This document shows, piece after piece, positions 18,575 to 26,658 of a DNA stretch of 64,000 bases. Position 1 is the stretch's first letter; every line of letters begins with the position of its first letter. This DNA comes from Aquabacterium sp. (GTDB lineage: Bacteria > Pseudomonadota > Gammaproteobacteria > Burkholderiales > Burkholderiaceae_C): NCBI RefSeq assembly GCF_016234775.1, contig NZ_JACRAH010000051.1, positions 55,240 to 119,239 on the forward strand, read 5' to 3'. Both the position numbers and the translations under genes were made by a program. The notes below the pieces were generated by a model. The model saw nothing but the letters and a program-made list of their open reading frames with translations. It was not told the DNA's origin and searched no databases.

Positions 18575-19588
18575 ATGACAATCTTGAAGAGGCCGGATCT
18601 TGTTTGCCCTGCAGGCTCATTGCGTGCCTTGCAACTGGCTGTGGACGCCGGGGCCGACGCGGTGTACATGGGTTTGAAAGACGCGACCAACGCCCGCAAT
18701 TTTGCGGGCTTGAATTTCGATCAGAATCAGGCAGGCCAAGGTGTGCGTTATGCGCGAGAGAGAGGGCGTCAGGTGTTAATGGCGCTCAACACCTATGCCC
18801 AGGCCGACGATCCTGGTCGTTGGTTCAACGCGGTGGACATGGCGGCGGATCTGGGTGTGAATGCCATCATTCTGGCTGACCCTGCGGTGATGGCCTATAG
18901 CCGCAAGCGCCACCCTGATCTCAGGCTGCATCTGTCCGTTCAGGCCTCGGCCACCAATTACGAGGCCATCGGGTTCTACCGTGAACACTATGGCATCCAG
19001 CGTGCTGTCTTGCCCCGGGTGTTGACCATGTCGCAAGTGGCTCATGTGATTCGTCACACCGACGTCGAAGTTGAGGTGTTTGGCTTTGGTAGCCTGTGTG
19101 TCATGGTGGAAGGGCGTTGTGCCTTGTCGTCCTACGCCACGGGGCAGGCGCCGAATACGGCGGGTGTGTGCTCGCCGCCTTCTGCGGTGCGCTGGGATGC
19201 GCGAGGCGATGCCGTGGACGCCCGCCTGGGCGGCATCCTGATCGACCGTTTCGAGGCAGATGAGTCGCGCGGTTATCCCACCTTGTGCAAAGGTCGTTTT
19301 GAAGTAGCGGGTGATGTGGGCTATGCGCTGGAAGAACCCACCAGCCTGAACACGCTGGCCATCCTGCCTGAGTTGATGAAGGCGGGCGTATCGGCGATCA
19401 AGATTGAAGGGCGCCAGCGCAGCGCAGCTTATGTGGAGCAGGTTACACGCACCTGGCGGCAGGCCATTGATGCCTGTTTGGTCGCACCAGATCTCTACAA
19501 AGTGCACCCAGTCTGGACAAGCACGCTGGGGCGCCTCGCCGAAGGCCAGCAGCACACATTGGGTGCCTACTCGCGCCCTTGGCAATAG
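18575..19588 (+). CDS. ubiU: O2-independent ubiquinone hydroxylation protein UbiU (U32 family)
   Basis: U32 peptidase-like protein of 337 residues. UbiU and UbiV form a 4Fe-4S heterodimer needed for oxygen-independent hydroxylation in ubiquinone synthesis. Cluster cysteines are in GSLCVMVEGRCALSSY, in AGVCSPP, and in YPTLCKGRFEV, the four-Cys pattern of UbiU. The start begins CPAGSLRALQLAVDAGADAVY after the initial residues, typical of U32 proteins. Followed by ubiV and ubiT. Confidence 0.93.
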   Translation: MTILKRPDLVCPAGSLRALQLAVDAGADAVYMGLKDATNARNFAGLNFDQNQAGQGVRYARERGRQVLMALNTYAQADDPGRWFNAVDMAADLGVNAIILADPAVMAYSRKRHPDLRLHLSVQASATNYEAIGFYREHYGIQRAVLPRVLTMSQVAHVIRHTDVEVEVFGFGSLCVMVEGRCALSSYATGQAPNTAGVCSPPSAVRWDARGDAVDARLGGILIDRFEADESRGYPTLCKGRFEVAGDVGYALEEPTSLNTLAILPELMKAGVSAIKIEGRQRSAAYVEQVTRTWRQAIDACLVAPDLYKVHPVWTSTLGRLAEGQQHTLGAYSRPWQ

Positions 19589-19628
19589 TCGTTGACAACA
19601 AGGGCTCGCAGCCCATTTGAGGACAAAC

Positions 19629-20525
19629 ATGTTTGACCTGAGTGTGGGGCCAGTGCAGTACTACTGGTCCAGGCAGGCGGTGATTGACTTCTATGCTGAT
19701 GTGGCTGATTCGGCCGCAACATCTGTTTGCCTGGGTGAGGTGGTGTGTTCACGGCGTCATGAATTCAAGCCGGATGACTGGCTGGATCTCGCTCGTGATT
19801 TGCGCCAGTCCGGCAAGGACGTCGTCATCGGTACACAGGCCTTGATTGAAACCGAAGCCGAGTTGCGCACCTTGCGCCGTCTGGCCGAGCAAGGCGATTT
19901 CATTGTGGAGGCCAATGATGCCGCTGCTGTGCACCTGCTGGCCGGGCATGCACCCTGGGTGATCGGCTTGCATGTCAACGTGTACAGCGCACCCGCGCTG
20001 GCGGAGTACATCTCCTTGGGTGCGAGGCGTTGGGTGGCTCCGGTTGAGTTGTCTTTGCAGGCTGTAGGGCAGATCAATCCGCCGGGCTCTCTGGTGCCCT
20101 CTGAAGTATTCGCATTCGGGCGCATGCCATTGGCCTTGTCGGCGCGCTGCTTCACGGCCCGCCATCATCATCTCCAGAAGGACACCTGTGGCTTCCGTTG
20201 CCTGGATGATCCCGATGGCCTGGTGCTGCGTACGCGTGAAGGGCAGGACTTCCTGGCCATCAACGGGATACAGACACAGTCGGGTTCGGTGCATTGCCTG
20301 TTGGGTGAGAAGGCTGCACTGGTCCAGGCGGGTGTGACGCGCTTGCGCCTGTCTCCCACGTCGCGTGGTTTTGCCGAGGTCGTGCGCCAGTTTGACGCCG
20401 TGATGAATGGCGGTGCGCCCGCAACGGCGGCCATCGAGCTTCTAAAGGATCTGGATTTGCCCGGGCCTTTGTCCAACGGTTTTGCCCAGCCCAAACGTGC
20501 CGGGTTGGAGTGGGTGACATCATGA
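19629..20525 (+). CDS. ubiV: O2-independent ubiquinone hydroxylation protein UbiV (U32 family)
   Basis: Partner of UbiU, 298 residues from the chosen ATG. Four cluster cysteines are recognisable: one in SVCLGEVVCSRR (near residue 35-40) and three in ARCFTARHHHLQKDTCGFRC (near 178-195). The ATG at 19629 is preceded by TGAGGA; a TTG at 19617 is possible but less likely. The stop overlaps the ubiT start (ATGA). Confidence 0.93.
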   Translation: MFDLSVGPVQYYWSRQAVIDFYADVADSAATSVCLGEVVCSRRHEFKPDDWLDLARDLRQSGKDVVIGTQALIETEAELRTLRRLAEQGDFIVEANDAAAVHLLAGHAPWVIGLHVNVYSAPALAEYISLGARRWVAPVELSLQAVGQINPPGSLVPSEVFAFGRMPLALSARCFTARHHHLQKDTCGFRCLDDPDGLVLRTREGQDFLAINGIQTQSGSVHCLLGEKAALVQAGVTRLRLSPTSRGFAEVVRQFDAVMNGGAPATAAIELLKDLDLPGPLSNGFAQPKRAGLEWVTS

Positions 20526-20983
20526 GCCGCCATCAGTCCCTACCTGTGCCGCCGTGGCTGCGGCAGATCGCGACTCGTCTGCCATCGTGGCCCCCTTCAC
20601 TGGTGGCAGCGCAGGCGCTCAACCGCTTGTGGTGGCCGATGGTGGACGGCGAGACACAAAAGGCCTTGTCCGGCCGTGTTGTCGAATTGTGTGTGGATGA
20701 CCTTGGCGTGGTTTTCCGCTTGATGGCCGGACCGCAAGGCTTGGTGCCAGCGGCAAGCGGTCAGACCGTGGCTTTGCGCTTGAAGGCCTGTGCGCCGATT
20801 TACTGGCGCTTGCTGCAAGGCCGTGATGACCCCGACACCTTGTTCTTTGATCGCCTTATGGTGATGGAGGGCGACACCGAATTCGGCCTCTTGCTGAAGA
20901 ACACGCTGGATGCCGTGGGGCCCCCACGTTGGCCATCCTCCGGAGCGTCCTCACGTTCGACGGGGGCGCACCATGCCGGGTGA
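20522..20983 (+). CDS. ubiT: SCP2-domain lipid carrier UbiT
   Basis: Protein of 153 residues with an SCP2 sterol-carrier-like domain. UbiT is the accessory factor of the UbiUV pathway and is thought to bind isoprenoid quinone intermediates. The domain ends with the hydrophobic EGDTEFGLLLKNTLDAV segment typical of SCP2. ATG 20522 follows GGAG and overlaps the ubiV stop. The gene overlaps nnrS by 11 bp. Confidence 0.88.
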   Translation: MSRHQSLPVPPWLRQIATRLPSWPPSLVAAQALNRLWWPMVDGETQKALSGRVVELCVDDLGVVFRLMAGPQGLVPAASGQTVALRLKACAPIYWRLLQGRDDPDTLFFDRLMVMEGDTEFGLLLKNTLDAVGPPRWPSSGASSRSTGAHHAG

Positions 20984-22223
20984 CGGTGCCAGGCCCTGGC
21001 GCTTGTCGACCTTGCTGGCTGCGCCGCACAGGCTGAGTTTCTTCACGGCGACCTGCGTGATGTCGGCTGCGGCTGCCTGGTGGTGGGTCGAAATGCTGGC
21101 CAGGTCAGGTGCGTGGCCTTCACTGGAAATGGCAGTGCCCCCCACTTTTGTTCATGCCGTGGTGATGAGCCTGGGCTTCATGCCCTTGTTCTTCAGTGGT
21201 TTCCTGTTCACGGCTGGGCCGAAGTGGCTGCAGATGGGTGAGGTTCAAGCTCGGGCGATTGCGCCGGGTGTGTTCACCACGGGTGCCGGGTGGCTGGCTT
21301 TGCTGTGCGGTTCGCTCGTGAGCCATGGGCTGGCGTCTGCCGGCGTGGCCCTTGCGGCGATCGGCTGGGCCATGTTGACCTGGCGCTTCCTTGGTCTGGT
21401 TCGGCGTAGCCCGGCGCGGGATCGCCTGCACGCCAAGCTCATCGCAGTTGCATGCAGCTTGGGCGTGCTGGTCATGCTGAGCGCCGCGGTGTGCCTTGTT
21501 TTGGGCGACTACCGCATCATCCGCCTGGCTGCCTTGCTGGGCTTGTGGTGGTTCATCGTGCCGGTGTACGTGACCGTCGCGCACCGCATGATTCCCTTTT
21601 TCACGGCGTCAGCCTTGCCTGTGCTGGATGCCTGGCGGCCCAACTGGTTGTTGTGGACCTTGCTGGGCCTGGTTGGTGTGCAGGGATGTTGGTTGGTGCT
21701 CGAAGAGCTGGGATGGCAAGGGCCCGTCTGGCTGGGCTTGCGCGCCGTGGCATCCAGCGCATCGGGTGCGCTGGTCATCGGGCTGGCTGTGCGTTGGGGT
21801 TTGGTCCAAAGCCTGCGGATTCGCCTGCTGGCCATGCTCCACATTGGTTTTGTGTGGCTGGGCCTGGCTTTCTGCCTGGATGCCGCTTCGGTGATTCTGG
21901 GCGCAGTCGGGCAGGTTCAGCTGAGCCTCTTGCCCCTGCATGCGCTCACCATGGGGTTTCTGGGCAGCGTGTTGATCGCCATGGTCACACGCGTGAGTTG
22001 CGGGCACAGTGGCCGCACTTTGACGGCAGACAACCTGGCGTGGGGCCTCTTCTGGGGGCTGCAGGTGGCCGTGCTGTTGCGCATGTCTGCTGTGCTGTGG
22101 AGTGCCTCATCTCCTGCCTTGCTGGTGGGGGCCGCGAGCGCGTGGCTGCTGGTCATGGGCGCCTGGTCTCTGCGTTATGGGCGTTGGTACGGCCAGCCTC
22201 GGGTGGACGGGCGTCCGGGTTGA
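20973..22223 (+). CDS. nnrS: NnrS family heme-copper membrane protein
   Basis: Polytopic membrane protein of 416 residues with about 12 helices. NnrS proteins protect cells against NO and nitrosative damage and bind heme and copper in studied cases. Family features are FVHAVVMSLGFMPLFFSGFL near the N-terminus, VAHRMIPFFTAS in the middle, and HALTMGFLGSVLIAMVTRVSCGHSGR near 330-355, the last being the NnrS signature. Start 20973 lies inside the end of ubiT; an earlier in-frame start at 20910 would overlap more and gives a non-membrane N-terminus. Last gene of the dnr-ubiUVT-nnrS operon. Confidence 0.9.
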   Translation: MPGDGARPWRLSTLLAAPHRLSFFTATCVMSAAAAWWWVEMLARSGAWPSLEMAVPPTFVHAVVMSLGFMPLFFSGFLFTAGPKWLQMGEVQARAIAPGVFTTGAGWLALLCGSLVSHGLASAGVALAAIGWAMLTWRFLGLVRRSPARDRLHAKLIAVACSLGVLVMLSAAVCLVLGDYRIIRLAALLGLWWFIVPVYVTVAHRMIPFFTASALPVLDAWRPNWLLWTLLGLVGVQGCWLVLEELGWQGPVWLGLRAVASSASGALVIGLAVRWGLVQSLRIRLLAMLHIGFVWLGLAFCLDAASVILGAVGQVQLSLLPLHALTMGFLGSVLIAMVTRVSCGHSGRTLTADNLAWGLFWGLQVAVLLRMSAVLWSASSPALLVGAASAWLLVMGAWSLRYGRWYGQPRVDGRPG

Positions 22224-22336
22224 CCCCTCCCTGGGCTGCGTGGTCGGGGCGCGAATGCAAGGGAAAACATTGGGTGGCAATTTAACGAGCTTCATTAACA
22301 TGCCGGCCATTGTTCAGTCTTCCCCTCTTGCATGAG

Positions 22337-23500
22337 ATGAAACACGCTGTTGTCGAGCATGCCTCCTGTGATGAGGCCGACCGCCAGGCCCTCTACGATC
22401 AGATCGAGGCAGAGTTCGATGCCATCAAACAGCGGTATCGGGCCAAATTGGGGCCTGAGGACGTGGCCTATATCAAGGGCTTGCGCCTCAAGTCTCGCAT
22501 TGCCGAGGTGCTGGGGCGTGGCCTGTTGTGGATCAGTCCGGACCCTTTGACTTTCAGCCTGGGTGTGGCCTTTACCTGGTTGCATCGCAATCTGGAGTCG
22601 ATCGAGATCGGGCACAACGTGCTGCATGGTCAGTACGACTATTTCCCGGAGATTCCGCAGTTCCACTCACACAACTTCAAGTGGAAGGCGCCGGTGGACG
22701 AGGAGGGCTGGCGGCGTGAACACAATGGGCAACATCATGTGCACACCAATGTGTACGAGATGGACCCCGATTTGAACCATGGCATCCTGCGCATGAATGA
22801 CAGGCAGCCGTGGAACAAGTACCATCTGTGGCAGGTGCCCACCTATCTGTTCGCGGCCTATCCCATCGTGCTGTACGGTTTCAACGCGCAGAACCTGGGC
22901 TTCAGGCAGGCTGACCGCGCCACGCGGTTTCCGCAGGGCAACGAGGGTTATGCACCGGTGTTCCCTGGTGGCGATGAGAAGACGCTCAGGCGCCGCCATT
23001 GGCTGTCTGTCGGGCGCGTGATGGCCAAGGAGTACCTGGTGATGCCCTTGTTGGCCTTTGCAACGGGCTACTCCTTCTTCAAGGTGATGCTGGGCAACAT
23101 GCTGGTCGATGGTTTGAACAACTATTGGATCAGCCTGACCATCCAGGCCACGCACCTGACCGAACCCTTGCAGCCGGAAGATGCTTTGGCGCACAAAGGC
23201 CGCTGGTACCTGTCTCAGCTTGATTCAACCGTGAACTTCAAGGGTGGCCGCCGCATGAGCATCTTGTGGGGGCACCTGAACTACCAGATCGAGCACCATC
23301 TGTTCCCCGATGTGCCTTCGCGCCATTACCCGGACATGGCCCGGGAGGTCAAGCAGGTCTGCGCCAAGTACAACATTCCCTACAAGTGCAATCCGAACTG
23401 GGGTGTGGCCATTCGTCAGTATTTGTCGGCGATGTGGCGCTATTCCTTCCCGCCCAAGCCGCCTGTGCGTGCCGCGCCTGTGCCGGGCCAACAGGCTTGA
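22337..23500 (+). CDS. Membrane fatty acid desaturase
   Basis: Integral membrane di-iron desaturase of about 387 residues (FA_desaturase family). The three histidine boxes are present: GHNVLHGQYD (near 95), HNGQHHVHTN (near 132), and QIEHHLFPDVPSRHYP (near 325). They match front-end/acyl-lipid or acyl-CoA desaturases; the substrate cannot be told from sequence. ATG 22337 is chosen; TTG 22310 is in frame and would add nine residues. It converges with nrdG with a 3-bp gap. It needs O2, so its place in an anaerobic block is unusual. Confidence 0.88.
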   Translation: MKHAVVEHASCDEADRQALYDQIEAEFDAIKQRYRAKLGPEDVAYIKGLRLKSRIAEVLGRGLLWISPDPLTFSLGVAFTWLHRNLESIEIGHNVLHGQYDYFPEIPQFHSHNFKWKAPVDEEGWRREHNGQHHVHTNVYEMDPDLNHGILRMNDRQPWNKYHLWQVPTYLFAAYPIVLYGFNAQNLGFRQADRATRFPQGNEGYAPVFPGGDEKTLRRRHWLSVGRVMAKEYLVMPLLAFATGYSFFKVMLGNMLVDGLNNYWISLTIQATHLTEPLQPEDALAHKGRWYLSQLDSTVNFKGGRRMSILWGHLNYQIEHHLFPDVPSRHYPDMAREVKQVCAKYNIPYKCNPNWGVAIRQYLSAMWRYSFPPKPPVRAAPVPGQQA

Positions 23501-23503
23501 TCG

Positions 23504-24205
23504 CTAGCGCACTTCCAGCGTCAAGCCGGTATCGCGCAGGCGTTGCAGCAGTTCGGCTGACGGCGGGGTCCAACTGGCGCTGAGTTCTGCGTGCTCGGCC
23601 GTTTGAATATGGGCATCTCGAAAGGGTTGCAGCACCCAACGCTGTATGCCCATCTCGGCCAGAGCCTGACCCAGGGCGACCAGCGCGTTGTCGCGGTGTA
23701 ATTGGGGATGCCAGGTGGTGCGGATCTCCAGTTCAAGGCCTTGGTGCTTCACCGCTTGCAGCGCGGCCTGGAGGCTGCGCCAGGCAGGCTGGCCACTTCT
23801 GGGGATCGCAGTGATGGCTTCGTAATCGGTGAAGTTGGCCTTGATGTCAAAGCCGATCCAGTCCACGTAAGGCAGGATGGCTTCGAGTCGGTCAGGGTAG
23901 ACGCCAGCGGTGTGCAAGCCAACCTTGAAGCCCATTGTGCGCACGGTTTGAATGGCATCCGGCAACTCGGGATCGAGTGTGGGCTCGCCGCCGCTGAACA
24001 CCACGCCATCGAGCAAACCTTGCCGGCGCGCCAGTGTGCCCAGAACCTTTAGCCAGCCACCAGGCAGGCCGCCTTCGCGGGTTTGCAAGTCGACGTTGTG
24101 GCAGTAGTGGCAGCGCCAGGGGCAGCCTTGCACAAAGACCACGGCGGCCAGTTTGCCTGGCCAGTCCGTGGTGCTCAAGGGTGTGAAGCCGCCGATTTTC
24201 AGCAT
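23504..24205 (-). CDS. nrdG: Anaerobic ribonucleotide reductase activating protein (radical SAM)
   Basis: Radical SAM activase of 233 residues. The CxxxCxxC cluster motif is in QGCPWRCHYCHN (Cys28, Cys32, Cys35), and the GGEPTL motif follows near residue 71. It matches the NrdG type found with NrdD of the Thermotoga/Pseudomonas style. It generates the glycyl radical on NrdD; here the Gly is on the separate small protein encoded 24 bp upstream. Third gene of the nrdD operon. Confidence 0.93.
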   Translation of the reverse strand: MLKIGGFTPLSTTDWPGKLAAVVFVQGCPWRCHYCHNVDLQTREGGLPGGWLKVLGTLARRQGLLDGVVFSGGEPTLDPELPDAIQTVRTMGFKVGLHTAGVYPDRLEAILPYVDWIGFDIKANFTDYEAITAIPRSGQPAWRSLQAALQAVKHQGLELEIRTTWHPQLHRDNALVALGQALAEMGIQRWVLQPFRDAHIQTAEHAELSASWTPPSAELLQRLRDTGLTLEVR

Positions 24206-24229
24206 GGGATTGTCAACAAGCGCAAGGGC

Positions 24230-24439
24230 TTACGCACAGGCCTCTTCAAGCGAACGCGTGGCGCAGGGCTGGCCGGGCTCCTTGAAGTAGATGCGTTCGG
24301 CGAACTCGCCCTTCTTGCCGGTGTTGAACGACGAGACCGGGCGGTGGTAGCCCATGACGCGGGTCCAGATCTCGCAACGCTGGCGTTCGCCCTCGGCGAG
24401 TGCGGGGTGAGCTTGCGAGGGATGGCGGATGGTGTTCAT
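24230..24439 (-). CDS. Stand-alone glycyl-radical domain of class III ribonucleotide reductase
   Basis: Protein of 69 residues. The core RVMGYHRPVSSFNTGKK, then GEFAERIYF, matches the glycyl-radical loop that ends single-chain NrdD proteins of the Thermotoga type (x-x-G-Y-Y-R-P-V, N-x-G-K, E-F, R). The radical glycine would be Gly30. The upstream NrdD has no such motif, so this protein very probably completes the enzyme. It has its own site, AGGAG, 12 bases before the ATG, and a 53-bp gap after nrdD, so it is not a simple recent frameshift. An N-terminal extension (about 20 residues) and a Cys-containing tail flank the core. Small NrdD-like proteins of this kind are annotated in other Burkholderiales to my knowledge. 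Confidence 0.85.
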   Translation of the reverse strand: MNTIRHPSQAHPALAEGERQRCEIWTRVMGYHRPVSSFNTGKKGEFAERIYFKEPGQPCATRSLEEACA

Positions 24440-24492
24440 GTGGTGAGACTCCTGTTGAAGCTTTGCTTGACGGTTGGTAAGAGCGGTCGGGA

Positions 24493-26535
24493 TCAGTGAT
24501 GAGCGCAGCAGTTGCTGTCGGATGGGCTGGCTGTGCGGTTGCGTGCCAGTGCCTCTTCGTCGCATTTGGGGCAGAACTCGTGTTCGCCCGCCAGATAGCC
24601 GTGTACGGGGCAGATCGAGAACGTGGGCGTGATCGTGATGTAGGGCAAGCGGAAACGCGTCAGGGCCCGTTTGACCAGTTCCTTGCAAGCCTGCGCAGAT
24701 GAGACGCGCTCACCCAGGTACAGATGCAATACGGTACCCCCTGTGTACTTGGCTTGCAAGGCCTCTTGTCGCTCCAGGGCTTCGAACGGATCGTCGCAGA
24801 AGCCCACGGGCAGTTGCGATGAGTTCGTGTAGTACGGCATGTCGCTGGGCCCGGCTTGCAGGATGTCGTCAAAGCGCTTGAGGTCTTCCTTGGCGAAGCG
24901 GTAGGTGGTGCCTTCTGCCGGTGTGGCCTCCAGGTTGTAGAGGTGGCCGGTTTCTTCCTGGATGTCCGTGATGCGGGCGCGGATGTGGTCCAGGAAGCGC
25001 AGCGCGAAGGCTTCGCCCCATGGGGTGGTGATGTCTTCCTGATCGCCCGTGAAATTGCGGATCATCTCGTTGATACCATTCACACCGAGCGTGGAGAAGT
25101 GATTGCGCAGCGTGCCCAGGTAGCGCTTGGTGTAGGGGAAGAGCCCGTTGTCCATGTGCTGCTGGATGACCTTGCGCTTGATCTCCAGGCTGGTCCTGCC
25201 CAGCCTGATCAGCTCATCGGTGCGGGCCAGCAGGGCGGCTTCATCGCCTTTGTAAAGGTAGCCCAGCCGCGCGCAGTTGAGGGTGACCACGCCCAGGGAG
25301 CCTGTCTGCTCGGCGGAACCGAACAGGCCATTGCCGCGTTTGAGCAGCTCACGCAGATCGAGCTGGAGGCGGCAACACATCGAGCGGATCATGTTGGGCT
25401 GCAGATCCGAGTTGAGGAAGTTCTGGAAGTAGGGCAGGCCGTACTTGGCCGTCATCTCGAACAGACGGTCGGTGTTGGGATGATCCCAGAGGAAGTCCTT
25501 GGTGATGTTGTAGGTGGGAATGGGGAAGGTGAAGGCACGGCCCTTGGCGTCGCCGCACATCATCACGTCGATGTAGGCCTGGTTGATCAGGTCCATCTCG
25601 GTTTGCAGATCGCCGTAGGCGAAAGGCATCTCCTGTCCCGCGATGATGGGCACCTGCTCACGCAGGTCTTCCGGGCAACTCCAGTCAAAGGTCAGGTTGG
25701 TAAAGGGCGTTTGCGTGCCCCAGCGAGAGGGCACGTTGAGGTTGTAGACCAGCTCCTGGATGCACTGGCGTACTTGTTCGTAGCTGAGGCAGTCCTTGCG
25801 GATGTAGGGGGCCAGGTAGGTGTCAAACGAGCTGAAGGCCTGCGCACCAGCCCATTCGTTTTGCAGCGTGCCCAGGAAGTTGACGATCTGGCCCACGGCG
25901 CTGGACAGGTGCTTGGGCGGGCCCGCCTCCACCTTGCCTGGCACACCGTTGAGCCCTTCGTGGAGCAAGGTGCGCAATGACCAGCCGGCGCAGTAGCCCG
26001 AAAGCATGTCCAGATCGTGGATATGGAGATCGGCCTCGCGGTGCGCCTGGCCGATTTCGGGCGGGTACACATGGGCCAGCCAGTAGTTGGCGATCACCTT
26101 GCCTGATACGTTGAGGATCAACCCGCCTAAAGAATAGCCCTGGTTGGCGTTGGCATTGACACGCCAGTCCTGCTGAGAGAGGTATTCGTTGACCGAGCGC
26201 TCCACATCCACTGCGCAGGCCTTGTCTGCGCGCAACTGACTGCGTTGTTCGCGGTAGACGATGTAGGCGCGGGCGGTATCGAAGTGCCCCGCATCCATCA
26301 ACGCCCGTTCGACCTGATCCTGAATCTGCTCGACGGTGGGGACGCGACGTTGCAAGGCTTGCCTGACTTGCCGGGCGAGTTCGGCCGCACGTGTGGCGTC
26401 GAATTCACCGGAGGCCTTGCCTGCGCTTTCGATGGCTCGCGTGATCTTGTCGAGCTTGAAACTGGCGGTGGCGCCATTGCGCTTGATGACGGCGACCGCA
26501 CAGGTCTGCGCGGATACGAGGGGGCTGTCTGACAT
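24493..26535 (-). CDS. nrdD: Anaerobic ribonucleoside-triphosphate reductase, large chain without glycyl domain
   Basis: Catalytic chain of class III ribonucleotide reductase, 680 residues. An ATP-cone regulatory domain is at about 10-100 (VIKRNGATASFKLDKITRAI). The ten-stranded barrel follows, including SLGVVTLNCARLGYLYKGDE. The zinc-binding segment near the end has Cys642, His645, Cys655 and Cys658 (CPVHGY...FCPKC). It then ends with a short tail holding Cys676-Cys677, without the usual RxxGYxxP glycyl-radical site. That site is in the 69-residue gene just downstream. The promoter shows an FNR box and two NrdR boxes. Confidence 0.93.
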   Translation of the reverse strand: MSDSPLVSAQTCAVAVIKRNGATASFKLDKITRAIESAGKASGEFDATRAAELARQVRQALQRRVPTVEQIQDQVERALMDAGHFDTARAYIVYREQRSQLRADKACAVDVERSVNEYLSQQDWRVNANANQGYSLGGLILNVSGKVIANYWLAHVYPPEIGQAHREADLHIHDLDMLSGYCAGWSLRTLLHEGLNGVPGKVEAGPPKHLSSAVGQIVNFLGTLQNEWAGAQAFSSFDTYLAPYIRKDCLSYEQVRQCIQELVYNLNVPSRWGTQTPFTNLTFDWSCPEDLREQVPIIAGQEMPFAYGDLQTEMDLINQAYIDVMMCGDAKGRAFTFPIPTYNITKDFLWDHPNTDRLFEMTAKYGLPYFQNFLNSDLQPNMIRSMCCRLQLDLRELLKRGNGLFGSAEQTGSLGVVTLNCARLGYLYKGDEAALLARTDELIRLGRTSLEIKRKVIQQHMDNGLFPYTKRYLGTLRNHFSTLGVNGINEMIRNFTGDQEDITTPWGEAFALRFLDHIRARITDIQEETGHLYNLEATPAEGTTYRFAKEDLKRFDDILQAGPSDMPYYTNSSQLPVGFCDDPFEALERQEALQAKYTGGTVLHLYLGERVSSAQACKELVKRALTRFRLPYITITPTFSICPVHGYLAGEHEFCPKCDEEALARNRTASPSDSNCCAHH

Positions 26536-26544
26536 GCGGGCTCC

Positions 26545-26592
26545 TACTATCTGTAGTGTTTGTGTGTGATCTAAAACGCTACATATAGTGTT
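26545..26592 (-). promoter_or_regulatory. Tandem NrdR boxes before nrdD
   Basis: Read on the minus strand, AACACTATATGTAGCG (26592-26577) and AACACTACAGATAGTA (26560-26545) both match the NrdR box (acacwatatwgtgt-like). Their spacing is 32 bp, three helical turns, as is usual for NrdR pairs. The distal box covers the predicted -10/start region; the proximal box is in the leader. Confidence 0.8.
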
Positions 26593-26614
26593 CCGTTATC
26601 AAATAACCTTCCTG

Positions 26615-26628
26615 TTGATGCTCGTCAA
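26615..26628 (-). promoter_or_regulatory. FNR/Anr box of nrdD
   Basis: TTGACGAGCATCAA on the minus strand, a near-consensus FNR site (TTGAT-N4-ATCAA). If centred at -41.5 the start is near 26580, inside the distal NrdR box. Confidence 0.7.
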
Positions 26629-26641
26629 TCGAATGGCAATT

Positions 26642-26658
26642 CCCAGGCGAATGCTGGG
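26642..26658 (-). terminator. Small hairpin at the nirN stop codon
   Basis: CCCAG and CTGGG arms with a 7-base loop, directly after the nirN stop. There is no U-rich tail, so termination here is uncertain. Confidence 0.25.

Noticed and set aside
22300..22336. Earlier start for the desaturase at TTG 22310
   Set aside because: TTG without a ribosome site; the ATG at 22337 is as consistent with the family, so the longer form is only noted as an alternative.
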